DNA of 64,000 nt from Clostridium sp. (GCF_017888565.1 NZ_JAGHFX010000049.1:1-64000); one strand, 5' to 3'. Counted from the stretch's first letter, positions 18,486 through 28,186 are shown. Notes: generated from the letters alone by a model not told the origin. A program made the numbers and translations.

Positions 18486-18540
18486 TGTGTATAATTGATT
18501 ATTATAACAGTTATTAAAGTATATATTTTGAGGTGAGTTA

Positions 18541-19563
18541 ATGAATAAAAGTGTTGCTGTAATTATACCTTGTAGAAATGAAGAGGACTATATTGGCAAA
18601 TGTATAGAATCATTTTTAAAACAAAGCTATCCAAGGGAATTGCTTAAGATAGTTATTTCAGATGGTTTTTCAGATGATAATACTAGAAGTATTATTAAAG
18701 ACTATATGAAAAATAATGAAAATCTAATACTGATAGATAATGAAGGATTAACTGCTCCTAAAGGGATGAATAAAGGAATAAAAGAAACTGATACAGATAT
18801 AATAATTATATTTGGTGCTCATGCTTATGCAGATAAAGATTTTGTTTTAGAAAATGTTAAAGCATTAGAAAATAATGATGTTGGATGTGTAGGAGGAGTT
18901 CTTAAAACTATAAATAGTACAGCAAAAGGTGAAGCAATAGCACAATCTATGATGTGTCCTTTTGGTGTAGGAAATGCTACATTTAGATATGCAGAAAAAG
19001 AATGTTATGTAGATACAGTTGCTTTTGGAGCATACAAAAGAGAAGTTCTTGATAATGTTGGAATTTTTGATGATGAATTAGTAAGAAATCAGGATGATGA
19101 ACTTAACTTTAGAGTAATAAATAATGGGTATAAAATATTATTATCACCCAAAATAAAATCTACTTATTATGGAAGATCCTCTTTTTCTAAGTTGTGGAAA
19201 CAATATTATCAATATGGATTTTGGAAAGTTAGAGTTATTCAAAAACATAATAAGCCAGCTTCTATTAGACATTTGATACCAATGTTATTTGTTTTATATT
19301 TATTATTTGGTGGAATAGTTAGTTTATTCTTAAAAAGTATAAGATATGTTTTTCTTATAATTTTAGCTTTGTATGTTTTATTAGATTTGCTATTTTCTAT
19401 AAAACTTTCACGTAAGAGTAAACTACAATATTTAGGATACATTGCAGTATGTTTTCCAATTTTACATCTTTCATATGGAGTAGGATTTTTATTTGGCATA
19501 TTAAATTTTTATATCCTTAAAAGTGATGAAGTAATTAAGAAGAACTCGAATTTATCAAGATAA
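18541..19563 (+). CDS. GT2 family glycosyltransferase with C-terminal membrane helices
   Basis: This 340-residue GT-A-fold enzyme starts VAVIIPCRNEEDYIGKCI and has SDGFSDDNT in the position of the first nucleotide-binding aspartates. FGAHAYADK is in the DXD area and NQDDELNFRV is the ED acceptor motif. Three to four hydrophobic helices follow ~240-325 (LIPMLFVLYLLFGGIV and after), so it is membrane bound like succinoglycan ExoA-type transferases. GAGGTGAG lies 6 bases before ATG. It adds a sugar to the lipid-linked unit; specificity is unknown. Confidence 0.83.
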   Translation: MNKSVAVIIPCRNEEDYIGKCIESFLKQSYPRELLKIVISDGFSDDNTRSIIKDYMKNNENLILIDNEGLTAPKGMNKGIKETDTDIIIIFGAHAYADKDFVLENVKALENNDVGCVGGVLKTINSTAKGEAIAQSMMCPFGVGNATFRYAEKECYVDTVAFGAYKREVLDNVGIFDDELVRNQDDELNFRVINNGYKILLSPKIKSTYYGRSSFSKLWKQYYQYGFWKVRVIQKHNKPASIRHLIPMLFVLYLLFGGIVSLFLKSIRYVFLIILALYVLLDLLFSIKLSRKSKLQYLGYIAVCFPILHLSYGVGFLFGILNFYILKSDEVIKKNSNLSR

Positions 19564-19650
19564 TGATTAGAATTTATAATATTATAAGTTTAGTAGAATA
19601 TAAAAATATGAATAGTATTAGTTTAACTGATTTATAGGAGAAAAGTAAAT

Positions 19651-21018
19651 ATGAAAAAAAATATATTATATATAGCTTATTATTTTCCGCCTTTAGCTGG
19701 TAGTGGAGTTCAGAGGACGCTAAAGTTTATTAAGTATTTACCTAGGTATAATAAGAAACCGATAGTAGTGACTGTTAAAAAGGGACATAACTTTGCGTAT
19801 GATGAGGAGCTAATAAAGGAAGTTCCAGACATAGTAAAAATCTACCGTTCAAATTCAGGAGAAAATCTTTGGATAAGAAAGCAAATAGAAGGAATGAATA
19901 AGATTATAATATTAATTAAAAAAATGCTTAATTTGAAAAAGATAAAGAAAATAAATGAAGTAAAAAATATTAATGTTCAAATAGAAGATTTAACAAATAA
20001 TATTACAATAAAGGATAAAATTTTTAAATACTTAGAGTACAATTACTATGTTCCAGATACAAAAATTAGATGGTATAAGAATGCTATAAAAGATGTATTG
20101 GGAAGAGTTTTAAAAAGTGAAGAAATAGATTTGATTTTTTCTACATCAGCACCTTATACAGATCATCTTATCGCGCTTGAAATAAAGAAAAGAACTAATA
20201 AACCGTGGGTTGTAGATCTAAGAGATCCATGGGTAGGAAATAAGTTTATATTTGAAAGATATAATGAAAAAAGAAAAGAAAAAGAAATAAAATTAGAAGC
20301 AGAAGTTATTAGATATGCGGATAAGGTTATCAATGTTACAGAAGAAATAACTAATATGTATATCGCAAGATACCCAGAATATAAGGAGAAGTTTATTACA
20401 ATTACGAATGGTTTTGATATATCAGATAAAGTAGAAGAAAAAATTGAAAGTGAAAAGTTTATAATAAATTATTCAGGAATAGTAGTTGATGGACAAAATC
20501 CCGAAGTGTTTTTAAAAGCAATAGAAGAATTAATTAAGAAGGATACTAAATTTAAAAAAGATGTATTGATTAATTTTACAGGTACAATTGTAGATAAATA
20601 TAAATATATGTTTGATAATGAGTATATTAAAAATAATATACAAATTAATGGATATAAGCCACATAATATTGTACTTAAAGAAATGAAAAAGGCATCTATA
20701 AATCTTCTTATATTACCAGACACTGAAGAAAGTAAAGGTATCTATACTGGAAAAATCTTTGATTATATATTAAGTGAAAAACCAATACTAGGAATAATGC
20801 CATTAGGTGGTGTGGCGTCAGAACTAATTAACTCTAAAAATATAGGTATTGCAGTTTCATGTAATGATTTAGAAGGAATAAGGGATTTTATTGAAAAGAC
20901 TTATATATCATGGAAAAATGGCGTTGATTTAAATACTTCGGCAATTAGTATTTGTAATGAATTTGATAGAAGAAGTTTAACTAAAAGGCTTTCGGATGTT
21001 TTTGATGAGTTAATATAA
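19651..21018 (+). CDS. GT4-like glycosyltransferase
   Basis: This 455-residue protein starts ILYIAYYFPPLAGSGVQRTLKF, the N-domain of GT4-like transferases with a glycine-rich acceptor loop. An Asn/Lys-rich insertion occupies ~85-120. Later come WVVDLRDPWVGN and the C-domain segments INYSGIVVDG and LLILPDTEESKGIYTGKIFDYI, with the donor-binding acidic residues. It is the last gene of the polysaccharide locus. GGAG lies upstream of ATG 19651. The family is clear and the donor unknown. Confidence 0.8.
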   Translation: MKKNILYIAYYFPPLAGSGVQRTLKFIKYLPRYNKKPIVVTVKKGHNFAYDEELIKEVPDIVKIYRSNSGENLWIRKQIEGMNKIIILIKKMLNLKKIKKINEVKNINVQIEDLTNNITIKDKIFKYLEYNYYVPDTKIRWYKNAIKDVLGRVLKSEEIDLIFSTSAPYTDHLIALEIKKRTNKPWVVDLRDPWVGNKFIFERYNEKRKEKEIKLEAEVIRYADKVINVTEEITNMYIARYPEYKEKFITITNGFDISDKVEEKIESEKFIINYSGIVVDGQNPEVFLKAIEELIKKDTKFKKDVLINFTGTIVDKYKYMFDNEYIKNNIQINGYKPHNIVLKEMKKASINLLILPDTEESKGIYTGKIFDYILSEKPILGIMPLGGVASELINSKNIGIAVSCNDLEGIRDFIEKTYISWKNGVDLNTSAISICNEFDRRSLTKRLSDVFDELI

Positions 21019-21087
21019 TAAAATGAATATCGAAAATATTATTAAGAAAACCTTAAGATTAATACTCACATATTAAGAAAATATTAA

Positions 21088-21116
21088 TTGTTAAAATAAA
21101 TCATATTCCATATAAT
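21088..21116 (+). promoter_or_regulatory. Promoter of the YtrA-type operon
   Basis: TTGTTA, a 17-bp spacer and a perfect TATAAT lie directly before the YtrA-like operator. Transcription would start near 21123, inside the operator. The distance to the first ATG is about 110 bases. Confidence 0.6.
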
Positions 21117-21156
21117 ACTAAGTGTACTATGTAAAGTAATACACTTAGTATTTTTT
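21114..21156 (+). promoter_or_regulatory. Candidate YtrA operator; also terminator-like hairpin
   Basis: The inverted repeat aatactaagtgt / acacttagtatt contains AGTGTA, exactly 13 bases, then TACACT. As I recall, this is the operator form of B. subtilis YtrA. It overlaps the expected +1 and a YtrA-type GntR gene is in this operon, so autorepression fits. The second arm runs into TTTTTTATTTT, so the same sequence could terminate transcription arriving from the upstream glycosyltransferase gene. Confidence 0.6.
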
Positions 21157-21169
21157 ATTTTAGTGAAAT

Positions 21170-21200
21170 TAGTAGTTACTATATATATAGGTAACTACTA
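21170..21200 (+). repeat. 10-bp inverted repeat in the operon leader
   Basis: TAGTAGTTAC and GTAACTACTA are separated by 11 A/T bases just upstream of the first gene. The half-site GTAGTTAC/GTAACTAC recurs in the repeats near 36.3 kb. It could be a second operator or an mRNA hairpin. Confidence 0.5.
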
Positions 21201-21233
21201 TATGATTTATTGATAAATAGAGGGGGATTTTAT

Positions 21234-21839
21234 ATGAAAAAATCTACACTTTTAGCCTTCAGTGGGCTTATTATAGTTTTTTTTATAATTACATCATTAG
21301 GTAACAGAACAAATGTATATGAAAAGCAAATAAGATATAATACTCCAGAAGAAGCAATAGTAAATTTTATTGGTTATATTAATAGTTATGAAGAAGTAAA
21401 AACTAAAAATGGATATTATACTATAACTCCAAATGAATTTTATGAAAGTATATCTAAGAGATATAGATTATATTTGGGAGAAGGTAATGCTAATAGGTAT
21501 ATAGTTGATCAAGTACCTGTAGTTCATAGCTATGAGTTAGAAGAAGTAAGTTTAAATGATTTAAGAAATTTAAAAATGAATTATGAGGATTCTTTTAAAG
21601 GAATGATGAACTATAGAAGTCCGAGTGAAGTTAGAGTATATAAGTTAGATGCAGTAGTTTCATACAATTATGCTGTAGATAAAAATTCTGTAAAGGAAGA
21701 TGGAACTGTAGATAAAGCTGAGTATATGAAAGAAACTAAAGTTAATGATATTGAAGAAACTCAAGTGGAAATATATTTAGTAGTGGTTGATGAAGGGGAA
21801 GGATATGTTGTTGATTACTACAACACAATATATAAATAG
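21234..21839 (+). CDS. Hypothetical membrane-anchored or secreted protein
   Basis: This 201-residue protein has one N-terminal hydrophobic helix (TLLAFSGLIIVFFIITSLG), which can be a signal anchor; no lipobox Cys is present. The rest is a soluble, charged alpha/beta domain with NTPEEAIVNFIGYINSYEE and a C-terminal QVEIYLVVVDEGEGYVVDYY, resembling small NTF2-like or DUF-type extracytoplasmic domains. I do not recognise the family. ATG 21234 after GAGGGGGA is better than the ATG at 21210. It is the first gene of the operon with a GntR regulator and ABC transporter, so an envelope-stress accessory role is possible. Confidence 0.7.
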   Translation: MKKSTLLAFSGLIIVFFIITSLGNRTNVYEKQIRYNTPEEAIVNFIGYINSYEEVKTKNGYYTITPNEFYESISKRYRLYLGEGNANRYIVDQVPVVHSYELEEVSLNDLRNLKMNYEDSFKGMMNYRSPSEVRVYKLDAVVSYNYAVDKNSVKEDGTVDKAEYMKETKVNDIEETQVEIYLVVVDEGEGYVVDYYNTIYK

Positions 21840-21860
21840 TCTTTTAGAAGAGGTGAGATT

Positions 21861-22244
21861 ATGATAATAATTGACTCAAGAAGTAGTACACCTATTTATG
21901 AACAAATTATAATGGGAATTAAAGATCTAATATTAAAAAATGCAATAAAATCAGGAGATAAACTACCTTCAGTAAGGGAGCTATCTAATATTTTAACTAT
22001 AAATCCAAATACAGTAAGTAAGGCTTATACAGAGCTTGAGAAGCAAAATATCGTAGAAACTATAAAGGGAAAAGGAACCTTTATATCTAGTAACTATGGA
22101 AAAATGGTGCCAGAAGAAAAGATAAGTAAATTAATTTTAGATTTTAAAAGATTAATATTAGAAGCAAATTATTTAGGGCTTGAGGAAAATGATTTAATTT
22201 TATTATTAGATGAAGGCTTTAAGGAAGTAAGGGGAGGAATATGA
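21861..22244 (+). CDS. GntR family transcriptional regulator, YtrA subfamily
   Basis: This 127-residue protein has an N-terminal winged helix: PIYEQIIMGIKDLI, KSGDKLPSVRELSNILTINPNTVSKAYTELEKQNIV, then TIKGKGTF (wing). A short C-terminal dimerisation helix pair follows, as in the YtrA subfamily; there is no large ligand domain. YtrA repressors control adjacent ABC transporters and respond to cell-wall antibiotics in Bacillus. GAGGTGAG precedes the ATG and the ABC ATPase gene starts 2 bases after its stop. It probably binds the AGTGTA-N13-TACACT site at 21121. Confidence 0.9.
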   Translation: MIIIDSRSSTPIYEQIIMGIKDLILKNAIKSGDKLPSVRELSNILTINPNTVSKAYTELEKQNIVETIKGKGTFISSNYGKMVPEEKISKLILDFKRLILEANYLGLEENDLILLLDEGFKEVRGGI

Positions 22245-22245
22245 A

Positions 22246-23142
22246 ATGATAGAATTAAAGGACTATTCCTTAAACTATGGAGAAAGCATGATATTAGATA
22301 ATATAAGTTTTTCCTTAGATAGAGGAAAGATATTAGGTATTGTTGGACCTAGTGGAGTAGGGAAAACATCTCTAATTAGAGGATTGGTTGGAATTTATAA
22401 AGGAACATCAGGGAAGTTACTTTTTGATGGAGAAGAAGTTTATGATAATCCAGATGTAAAGAAAAAAATAGCTTTTGTTCCTGATGAGCATAGTAGTTTT
22501 TATTTAATAACTTTAAAAGAAATAGTAAATTATTATAAAAGTATATATCATAATTTTGATGAAGATAAATTTTATAAAATTAATAAGTTTTTTAAGATTC
22601 CTCTAAATAAAAGATTTTTACAATTATCTAAAGGAATGAAAATGAGAGTGAATTTAATGATAGCATTTTCATTAAATTGTGAATTACTGGTGCTAGATGA
22701 GCCAACATCAGGGTTAGATCCTATACTAAAGGAAAGAGTTTTAAAGATAATAATGAATGAAGTATATAGTAAGGAAAAGTCAGTTATAATAAGTTCACAT
22801 AATTTAGGAGAGCTTGAAAGAATATGTGATGAAATACTTATACTTAATGATGGAAAAATAGAATATCATAATTCTTTAGAAAATATAAAGCGTAATATAA
22901 AAAAGATACAAGTTGCATTTGACATGCCTGTGTATGAAGAGGATTTAAAAATAGAAGGTATATTTAGTATTTCTCAAGTTGGAAGAGTATTTACTATTAT
23001 AACAGAAAGTTATGATGATGATTTTAAAGAAAATTTAAATAAATTTAAGCCTTTATTTATAGAAGAAATAGATTTAAGCCTTGAAGAAGTATTTATACAT
23101 AGGTTAGGAGGGAAGTGTGAGTATGAAGAGATATTTGAATAA
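22246..23142 (+). CDS. ABC transporter ATP-binding protein
   Basis: This 298-residue ATPase has Walker A GPSGVGKTS (~34), signature LSKGMKMR, Walker B LLVLDEPTSGLDP and switch His in ISSHNLGELE. Degenerate Walker and signature residues resemble the YtrB/EcsA-type exporters controlled by YtrA regulators. It pairs with the membrane protein whose ATG lies 20 bases inside its 3' end. It probably powers export or sensing of a lipid or peptide; the substrate is not evident. Confidence 0.9.
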   Translation: MIELKDYSLNYGESMILDNISFSLDRGKILGIVGPSGVGKTSLIRGLVGIYKGTSGKLLFDGEEVYDNPDVKKKIAFVPDEHSSFYLITLKEIVNYYKSIYHNFDEDKFYKINKFFKIPLNKRFLQLSKGMKMRVNLMIAFSLNCELLVLDEPTSGLDPILKERVLKIIMNEVYSKEKSVIISSHNLGELERICDEILILNDGKIEYHNSLENIKRNIKKIQVAFDMPVYEEDLKIEGIFSISQVGRVFTIITESYDDDFKENLNKFKPLFIEEIDLSLEEVFIHRLGGKCEYEEIFE

Positions 23143-24148
23143 AAGTTTATTCTATCAAGGAGATTCAAAAATAATACTTCCATTAATTATAGCTTATATA
23201 GGAGTAATTCTATTTAATAAAATAAGTTTCAGTGAATATTTTGATTGGCAAATAAAACAAACACTTTATAGTAAATATAAAAGTAGTTTTATTTTTTCTA
23301 TAGATGGAATAGTGATATTACTATTATATCTAATAATAGTATATATATTAGCTGTAGGAATTTTTAAACGAAAAAAGTGGTCTACATTATTGGCAGGTCC
23401 TTTTTCAAGAATGGATATAAGGTCTAGAGAATTTATAATAGTAGTTATGGCTGTATTTTTTTATTTATTAAGTTATTTAATCATAGTTGGACAAGAAGCT
23501 ATGCAAAATAGTGAGATTATATATTATATGGGGAATTTTAAAGAAATTATAATTATTGACTTAATTAGAATAGTAAGTATATCGACAATTACAATAGGAG
23601 GATTAGCTTTACTAGATTCTATTTTTGCAAATTTATATTATTTATTTGGATCATTAATATTTATAATTATATATATGATTTCTTTATTAATTAATTTTGA
23701 TTTAAGCCGTTATATTTATTTATACAATGATGATAGAAGAATTAGGTATATATATAATGGTATAATGGAATATTTGGGGGGATATTCTATTGGAAATGAA
23801 ATAAGTAAATTACAAATTGCTTGTATATCAGCATTTTTTATAGTAATAGGAATAATATTAATAATTATATCTAAAAAGCTAACTAATAAAATGCTTGTAG
23901 AGAATATGAATGATGGCATAATATTTGATTTTCCTAAAAAGATCGCTAAATTTATGATAATAACATTTATTGGAATTATATTAGCTCCTACTTTAAGTAG
24001 CTTAATTAATGAACTTTATTTTCATTATACATTAAGCGGATTATATTTAATGATTATAAGGTTAGGAATAATAATAGTAATAGCATTTTTCAGTAATCTA
24101 GCGTTAAATAAATTTAAAAAAATAAAAAAAGATAAATATTATTTGTAA
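23123..24148 (+). CDS. ABC transporter permease (YtrC/D-like membrane protein)
   Basis: This 341-residue protein has about 8 hydrophobic helices, starting with IILPLIIAYIGVILF and ending with ILAPTLSSLI and LYLMIIRLGIIIVIAFFSN. It lacks an EAA loop, as expected for ABC-2-type exporters. ATG 23123 after AGGAGGGA fits better than GTG 23117. The overlap with the ATPase gene implies coupled translation and a complex. The bidirectional terminator at 24332 ends the operon. Confidence 0.78.
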   Translation: MKRYLNKSLFYQGDSKIILPLIIAYIGVILFNKISFSEYFDWQIKQTLYSKYKSSFIFSIDGIVILLLYLIIVYILAVGIFKRKKWSTLLAGPFSRMDIRSREFIIVVMAVFFYLLSYLIIVGQEAMQNSEIIYYMGNFKEIIIIDLIRIVSISTITIGGLALLDSIFANLYYLFGSLIFIIIYMISLLINFDLSRYIYLYNDDRRIRYIYNGIMEYLGGYSIGNEISKLQIACISAFFIVIGIILIIISKKLTNKMLVENMNDGIIFDFPKKIAKFMIITFIGIILAPTLSSLINELYFHYTLSGLYLMIIRLGIIIVIAFFSNLALNKFKKIKKDKYYL

Positions 24149-24448
24149 AATAAAATAAATTTTATTACATTTTAATTATAAAAATATAGGCATTGTTTTA
24201 CAATTAAGTATATGATATAAAGGTCACTTTACTAGAAGAAATAATTAATACTATTAGATTAAATAAAAAAGATAATAAGTTGAAGAGATATGTTGATAAT
24301 AAGAAAATTTAATTATTACTAAATTAAATATAAAAATGGAGCTGTAATATAATTTTATTTACAGCTCCATTTTTATGGAATTAAATTGCTATTTATTAAA
24401 TATTGCAAACTTTATTATATAGTCTAAAACTATATTTATATTAAATTA
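24149..24448. other. Intergenic stretch between convergent ABC permease and brnQ genes
   Basis: Apart from the hairpin at 24332-24374 there is no gene. A 34-codon open stretch ending near 24312 (reading ...KVTLLEEIINTI...) has no start codon and could be a chance opening or an old remnant. Confidence 0.5.
24332..24376 (+). terminator. Bidirectional terminator
   Basis: A 15-bp perfect stem, aaaaatggagctgta / tacagctccattttt, with A- and T-tracts on both sides lies between the convergent ABC permease and brnQ genes and can stop both. Confidence 0.9.
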
Positions 24449-25720
24449 TTAATCTAATTGAGCAACTTTACTAACCTTAGGATTAAATATAATATATCCT
24501 ACTATGATTGAAATTATTGTTGGGATAACCCATCCAAATCCAATATTTGATAGAGGAATAAAGCTTAAGTTTAATCCTGGAATTGCAAATATAATTCCAA
24601 AAACTAGTGAAGTATAAACTCCAAGTCTTACAGCATTTAAATTTTTCAGTACTTTAGATAAAAGAGTCGTTACAATTAATGTAATTGAAACTGGATATAA
24701 AACATTAAGAATTGGCACAGATAAAACTACTATATTATCAACTCCTAAAGTAGCAAGACCTAAGCTAACTATTGATAAAACTATTGCATTAACTTTAAAT
24801 GGTAGTTTTCCATTTGATATTTTTTCAAAGAAATTAGCTCCTGCAGTTAATAAACCAATAGAAGTTGTTAAACAAGCAAGTCCCATAGCAAGTCCAATTA
24901 TTACAGGTCCAATATTACCTAAAACACTTTTTGATATTAATATTAAAAGTCCAGTTTTTCCAATATCAGTTGGTGCTAAGTTAACTGTTTGAGCACCTAT
25001 GTATGTTAAACCACCATATATAAAAGCAAGTCCTATCACGGCAATTGTGCTTGATTTTAAAATCATACTTGGCATATCTTTTGAGTTATATCCTTTATCC
25101 CTTAAAGAGGTAGTTATAATCCCAGCAAATAAAAGTGCAGCTATAGCATCCATAGTTTGATATCCTTCTAATAATGAGGATGAAAATACATTTATTGAAT
25201 TAGTTTCTACTATAGAGCCTATAGGACTTATAAATCCTTTTAGAATAAGGAATACAAGAAGCAACATTAACGCTGGAGTCAAATACTTACCAATTGCATC
25301 TATTATTGATGTACTACTTAAAACAAAAAATAAATTAATAATAAAATATACAGCCATAGCTATAAAAGGAGATATATTAGGGAAAAATGGATTTATTGTA
25401 AGCTCAAAGGTTGTAGCAGCTGTTCTAGGAATAGCAAGCATTGGACCTATTGCTATAAAAAGAATAGCTGTAAAAATTACTGAAAATTTAACTCCTATTC
25501 TGCTTGAAAGAGTTTTAAAAGTTCCATCTCCTTTAGAACAAGCTAAGATTGCTAAAAGTGGTAAACCTACTCCTGTGCATATAAAACCAATAATTCCAAC
25601 TAGAAACTCACTTCCTATTTGATTTCCAAGAAAAGCTGGAAATATTAAGTTGCCGGCTCCAAAAAACATTGAAAATAGAGCGAAACCAACAACAATAGAA
25701 TCTTTTGTACTTTTTTTCAT
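24449..25720 (-). CDS. brnQ: Branched-chain amino acid:cation symporter
   Basis: This 423-residue, 12-helix LIVCS family transporter has the N-terminal SIVVGFALFSMFFGAGNLIFPAFLG signature followed by PLLAILACSKGDG and the proline-rich GPMLAIPRTAATTFE. The family imports leucine, isoleucine and valine with Na+ or H+. The ATG at 25720 has GGAGG 10 bases before it; the track's ATG 42 bases upstream lacks a ribosome site. It is monocistronic, with the shared terminator at 24332. No T-box or other leader riboswitch was seen upstream. Confidence 0.93.
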   Translation of the reverse strand: MKKSTKDSIVVGFALFSMFFGAGNLIFPAFLGNQIGSEFLVGIIGFICTGVGLPLLAILACSKGDGTFKTLSSRIGVKFSVIFTAILFIAIGPMLAIPRTAATTFELTINPFFPNISPFIAMAVYFIINLFFVLSSTSIIDAIGKYLTPALMLLLVFLILKGFISPIGSIVETNSINVFSSSLLEGYQTMDAIAALLFAGIITTSLRDKGYNSKDMPSMILKSSTIAVIGLAFIYGGLTYIGAQTVNLAPTDIGKTGLLILISKSVLGNIGPVIIGLAMGLACLTTSIGLLTAGANFFEKISNGKLPFKVNAIVLSIVSLGLATLGVDNIVVLSVPILNVLYPVSITLIVTTLLSKVLKNLNAVRLGVYTSLVFGIIFAIPGLNLSFIPLSNIGFGWVIPTIISIIVGYIIFNPKVSKVAQLD

Positions 25721-26123
25721 TATTTTATTTCCTCCGTTAAAAGTATAGTATAAATGCTTCAATATACTAATTCTTATTTATTCGCTAATATTATAAATAA
25801 TAAAAGTTAATAAATTTATTTAAGCATAGTGATAAATTTGAAAACATATAATGTTTAATTTTTAAATAAACTTTCATAAATATTAATATATTATTTCCTT
25901 TATTGAAATATAATCTCATAAAATATAACAAAAGGTTAACAAATTAATAAAGAAAGAGTTGTTTTATTGAATAAACGCTAAATATGCATGTCTTATATTA
26001 ACATAATACGACAAAATATTCAATGAATTATTAAATTAAAACATAAGAGAAAAAATGGTATAATATATATAATATTTATAGTTGAAGCTATTATTAAATT
26101 AGTAAAGCCTAGGAGGAAATCGA
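25721..26123. other. Divergent intergenic region between brnQ and the hexapeptide acyltransferase gene
   Basis: Four hundred A/T-rich bases without an ORF. ATTATA at 25790 (minus-strand TATAAT) and TATAAT at 26059 on the plus strand are plausible -10 boxes for the two genes. Neither has a good -35. No CodY-box claim is made and no stable hairpin was found. Confidence 0.4.
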
Positions 26124-27014
26124 ATGTTATTAAGTGAAATTATAGAATTTAAAGAGGATTTAGAGCTTCTTAAAGATGGAGAATTTACATCTTTGGGGTT
26201 AGCAATTTCTGTATGTGAGGAAAAATTACTTTCTTTTATTGAAAATGAAAAATATATAGATGCTTTAAGTGATAGGATAACTTGTTTAATTACAACAAAA
26301 GATATAGGAGAAAAGCTTAAAAATAAATATGGAATTATAGTTTCAGCTAATCCTAGGATGGATTATTTTAAGTTACATAATAAATTATCTGATTTAAAGG
26401 ACTATAAAAGAAAAGAGTTTGATACAATTATAGGAGAAAATTGTGATATAAGTCCTTTATCATCTATAAGTAAAAAGAATGTTATTATAGGAAATAATGT
26501 GAAAATTGAAGAATTTGTTGTTATAAGAGAAAATACTGTGATTGATGATAATAGTATTATAAGAGCAGGGGTTATAATAGGTGGTGAAGGATATGAATAT
26601 AAAAGAGTAGACGGAATAATAATGAATGTTAATCATTGCGGTGGAGTAATTATAGGAAATAATGTAGAGATACAATATAATTCATGTATAGATAAAGCGC
26701 TTTATACATGGGATAATACAGTTATAGGAGATTATTCAAAGTTAGATGATTTAGTTCATATAGAGCATGGAGTGAAAATAGGAAGTAGATGTCTGATTGC
26801 ATCAAGAGCAACATTTGGTGGCCGAACTATACTTGGAGATGATTCATGGGTTGGTTTAGGAGCTATTATATCAAATGGTCTAACTCTTGGTAATAAAGTA
26901 AGTATAAGCCTGGGATCTGTAGTAACTAAAAATTTAAAAGATGAAGAAAAAGTTTCAGGTAACTTTGCAATTAATCATAATAAATATATAGATTTTATTA
27001 AAAGCATCAGATAA
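26124..27014 (+). CDS. Left-handed beta-helix (hexapeptide) acyltransferase, LpxD/DapH-like
   Basis: This 296-residue protein has an alpha/beta N-terminal ~95 residues, then hexapeptide repeats from about 100 (IGENCDISPLSSI, VIIGNNVKIEEFVVI, and later HIEHGVKIGSRCLIAS). The LVHIEHGVKIG segment carries the catalytic His of LpxD-type acyltransferases. Clostridia lack lipid A, so an acyl group transfer to a nucleotide sugar of a surface glycan is more likely than LpxD proper. AGGAGG lies before ATG. It is probably monocistronic, between brnQ and galU. Confidence 0.78.
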   Translation: MLLSEIIEFKEDLELLKDGEFTSLGLAISVCEEKLLSFIENEKYIDALSDRITCLITTKDIGEKLKNKYGIIVSANPRMDYFKLHNKLSDLKDYKRKEFDTIIGENCDISPLSSISKKNVIIGNNVKIEEFVVIRENTVIDDNSIIRAGVIIGGEGYEYKRVDGIIMNVNHCGGVIIGNNVEIQYNSCIDKALYTWDNTVIGDYSKLDDLVHIEHGVKIGSRCLIASRATFGGRTILGDDSWVGLGAIISNGLTLGNKVSISLGSVVTKNLKDEEKVSGNFAINHNKYIDFIKSIR

Positions 27015-27158
27015 TTATAATATAAACAGTTCTAAATAAAAATCTAACATATAAGTGCAATATTTTTCATATTAAATTTATTTAGTTTACAGTAATAGCT
27101 TTTTATATTATAGTTATTAACATAATTGTTAAATAGTTCAAAATATATAAGTCATAAA

Positions 27159-27187
27159 TTGAACTGCTTATATTAATATGGTAAAAT
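27159..27187 (+). promoter_or_regulatory. galU promoter
   Basis: TTGAAC, a 17-bp spacer and TAAAAT lie 48 bases before the galU ATG. A flanking repeat AGTTCAA...TTGAACT spans the -35. Confidence 0.5.
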
Positions 27188-27234
27188 TGTAATTGATTAT
27201 ATTATGTAAAGATATGTGAATGAGAGGGATAAAG

Positions 27235-28104
27235 ATGAAAGTAAGAAAAGCCATTATACCAGCAGCTGGTCTTGGAACTAGATTTTTGCCAGCTACTAAG
27301 GCACAACCTAAGGAAATGCTTCCAATAGTTGATAAGCCAACAATACAATATATTATTGAAGAAGCTGTAGCTTCAGGGATTGAAGAAATACTTATAATTA
27401 CTGGAAGAAATAAAAAGTGTATAGAAGATCATTTTGATAAATCTGTAGAATTAGAAATGGAACTTGAAAAAAATCATAAAGAAGATCTTTTAGAACTCGT
27501 TAGGGGAATATCTGATATGGTTGATATTCATTACATAAGACAAAAAGAACCTAAAGGATTAGGGCACGCCATATTATGTGCAAGAGCATTTGTTGGAAAT
27601 GAGCCTTTTGCAGTATTATTAGGTGATGATGTAGTTGATTCAGAAGTACCTTGTTTAAAACAATTGATGGATTGTTATAAGGAATATAAGACATCTATAT
27701 TAGGAGTTCAAACTGTAGCCCATGAAGATGTAAATAAATATGGTATAGTAGATGGGATTCATATTGAAGATAGAGTTTATAAAGTTAAGAAGTTAGTTGA
27801 AAAACCAGCTATAGATGAGGCACCAAGTAATGTTGCTATATTAGGAAGATATATAATAACTCCTCAAATATTCGATGTACTACAAAATACAGAACCAGGT
27901 AAGGGTGGAGAAATTCAACTTACAGATGCTCTACAAACTTTAATAGGAAATGAAGCTATGTATGCATATAATTTTGAAGGAAGAAGATATGATGTAGGAG
28001 ATAAGCTTGGATTCTTACAAGCTACTGTTGAATATGCATTAAAAAGAGATGAACTTAGGGAACCATTTATTCAATATTTGACAAGTAGGGAATGGAATAA
28101 ATAA
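27235..28104 (+). CDS. galU: UTP-glucose-1-phosphate uridylyltransferase
   Basis: This 289-residue enzyme makes UDP-glucose from UTP and glucose-1-phosphate, feeding surface polysaccharides and glycolipids. It shows [27 protein letters not shown] (nucleotide-binding and pyrophosphorylase motif), [10 protein letters not shown] (metal Asp), [18 protein letters not shown] and the C-terminal [21 protein letters not shown] 27235 has AGAGGG 6 bases upstream; the track start at 27220 overlaps this site. It is the cytosolic precursor supplier nearest to the polysaccharide locus, although in a separate transcript. Confidence 0.95.
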   Translation: MKVRKAIIPAAGLGTRFLPATKAQPKEMLPIVDKPTIQYIIEEAVASGIEEILIITGRNKKCIEDHFDKSVELEMELEKNHKEDLLELVRGISDMVDIHYIRQKEPKGLGHAILCARAFVGNEPFAVLLGDDVVDSEVPCLKQLMDCYKEYKTSILGVQTVAHEDVNKYGIVDGIHIEDRVYKVKKLVEKPAIDEAPSNVAILGRYIITPQIFDVLQNTEPGKGGEIQLTDALQTLIGNEAMYAYNFEGRRYDVGDKLGFLQATVEYALKRDELREPFIQYLTSREWNK

Positions 28105-28142
28105 TTTAAGTATATTTATTTAGAAATAATAAGATTATAAAT

Positions 28143-28185
28143 AAAGCTAAACAATTAAGATAAATTTAATCGTTTAGCTTTTTAT
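28143..28185. terminator. Bidirectional terminator between galU and the convergent membrane-protein gene
   Basis: Aaagctaaac pairs with gtttagcttt across a 19-base loop with its own ATTAA/TTAAT pairing; T- and A-tracts flank it. Confidence 0.75.
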
Positions 28186-28186
28186 A

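Noticed and set aside
24230-24312. Short open frame reading KVTLLEEIINTIRLN...
   Set aside because: No start codon or ribosome site; 34 open codons can occur by chance in one of six frames.
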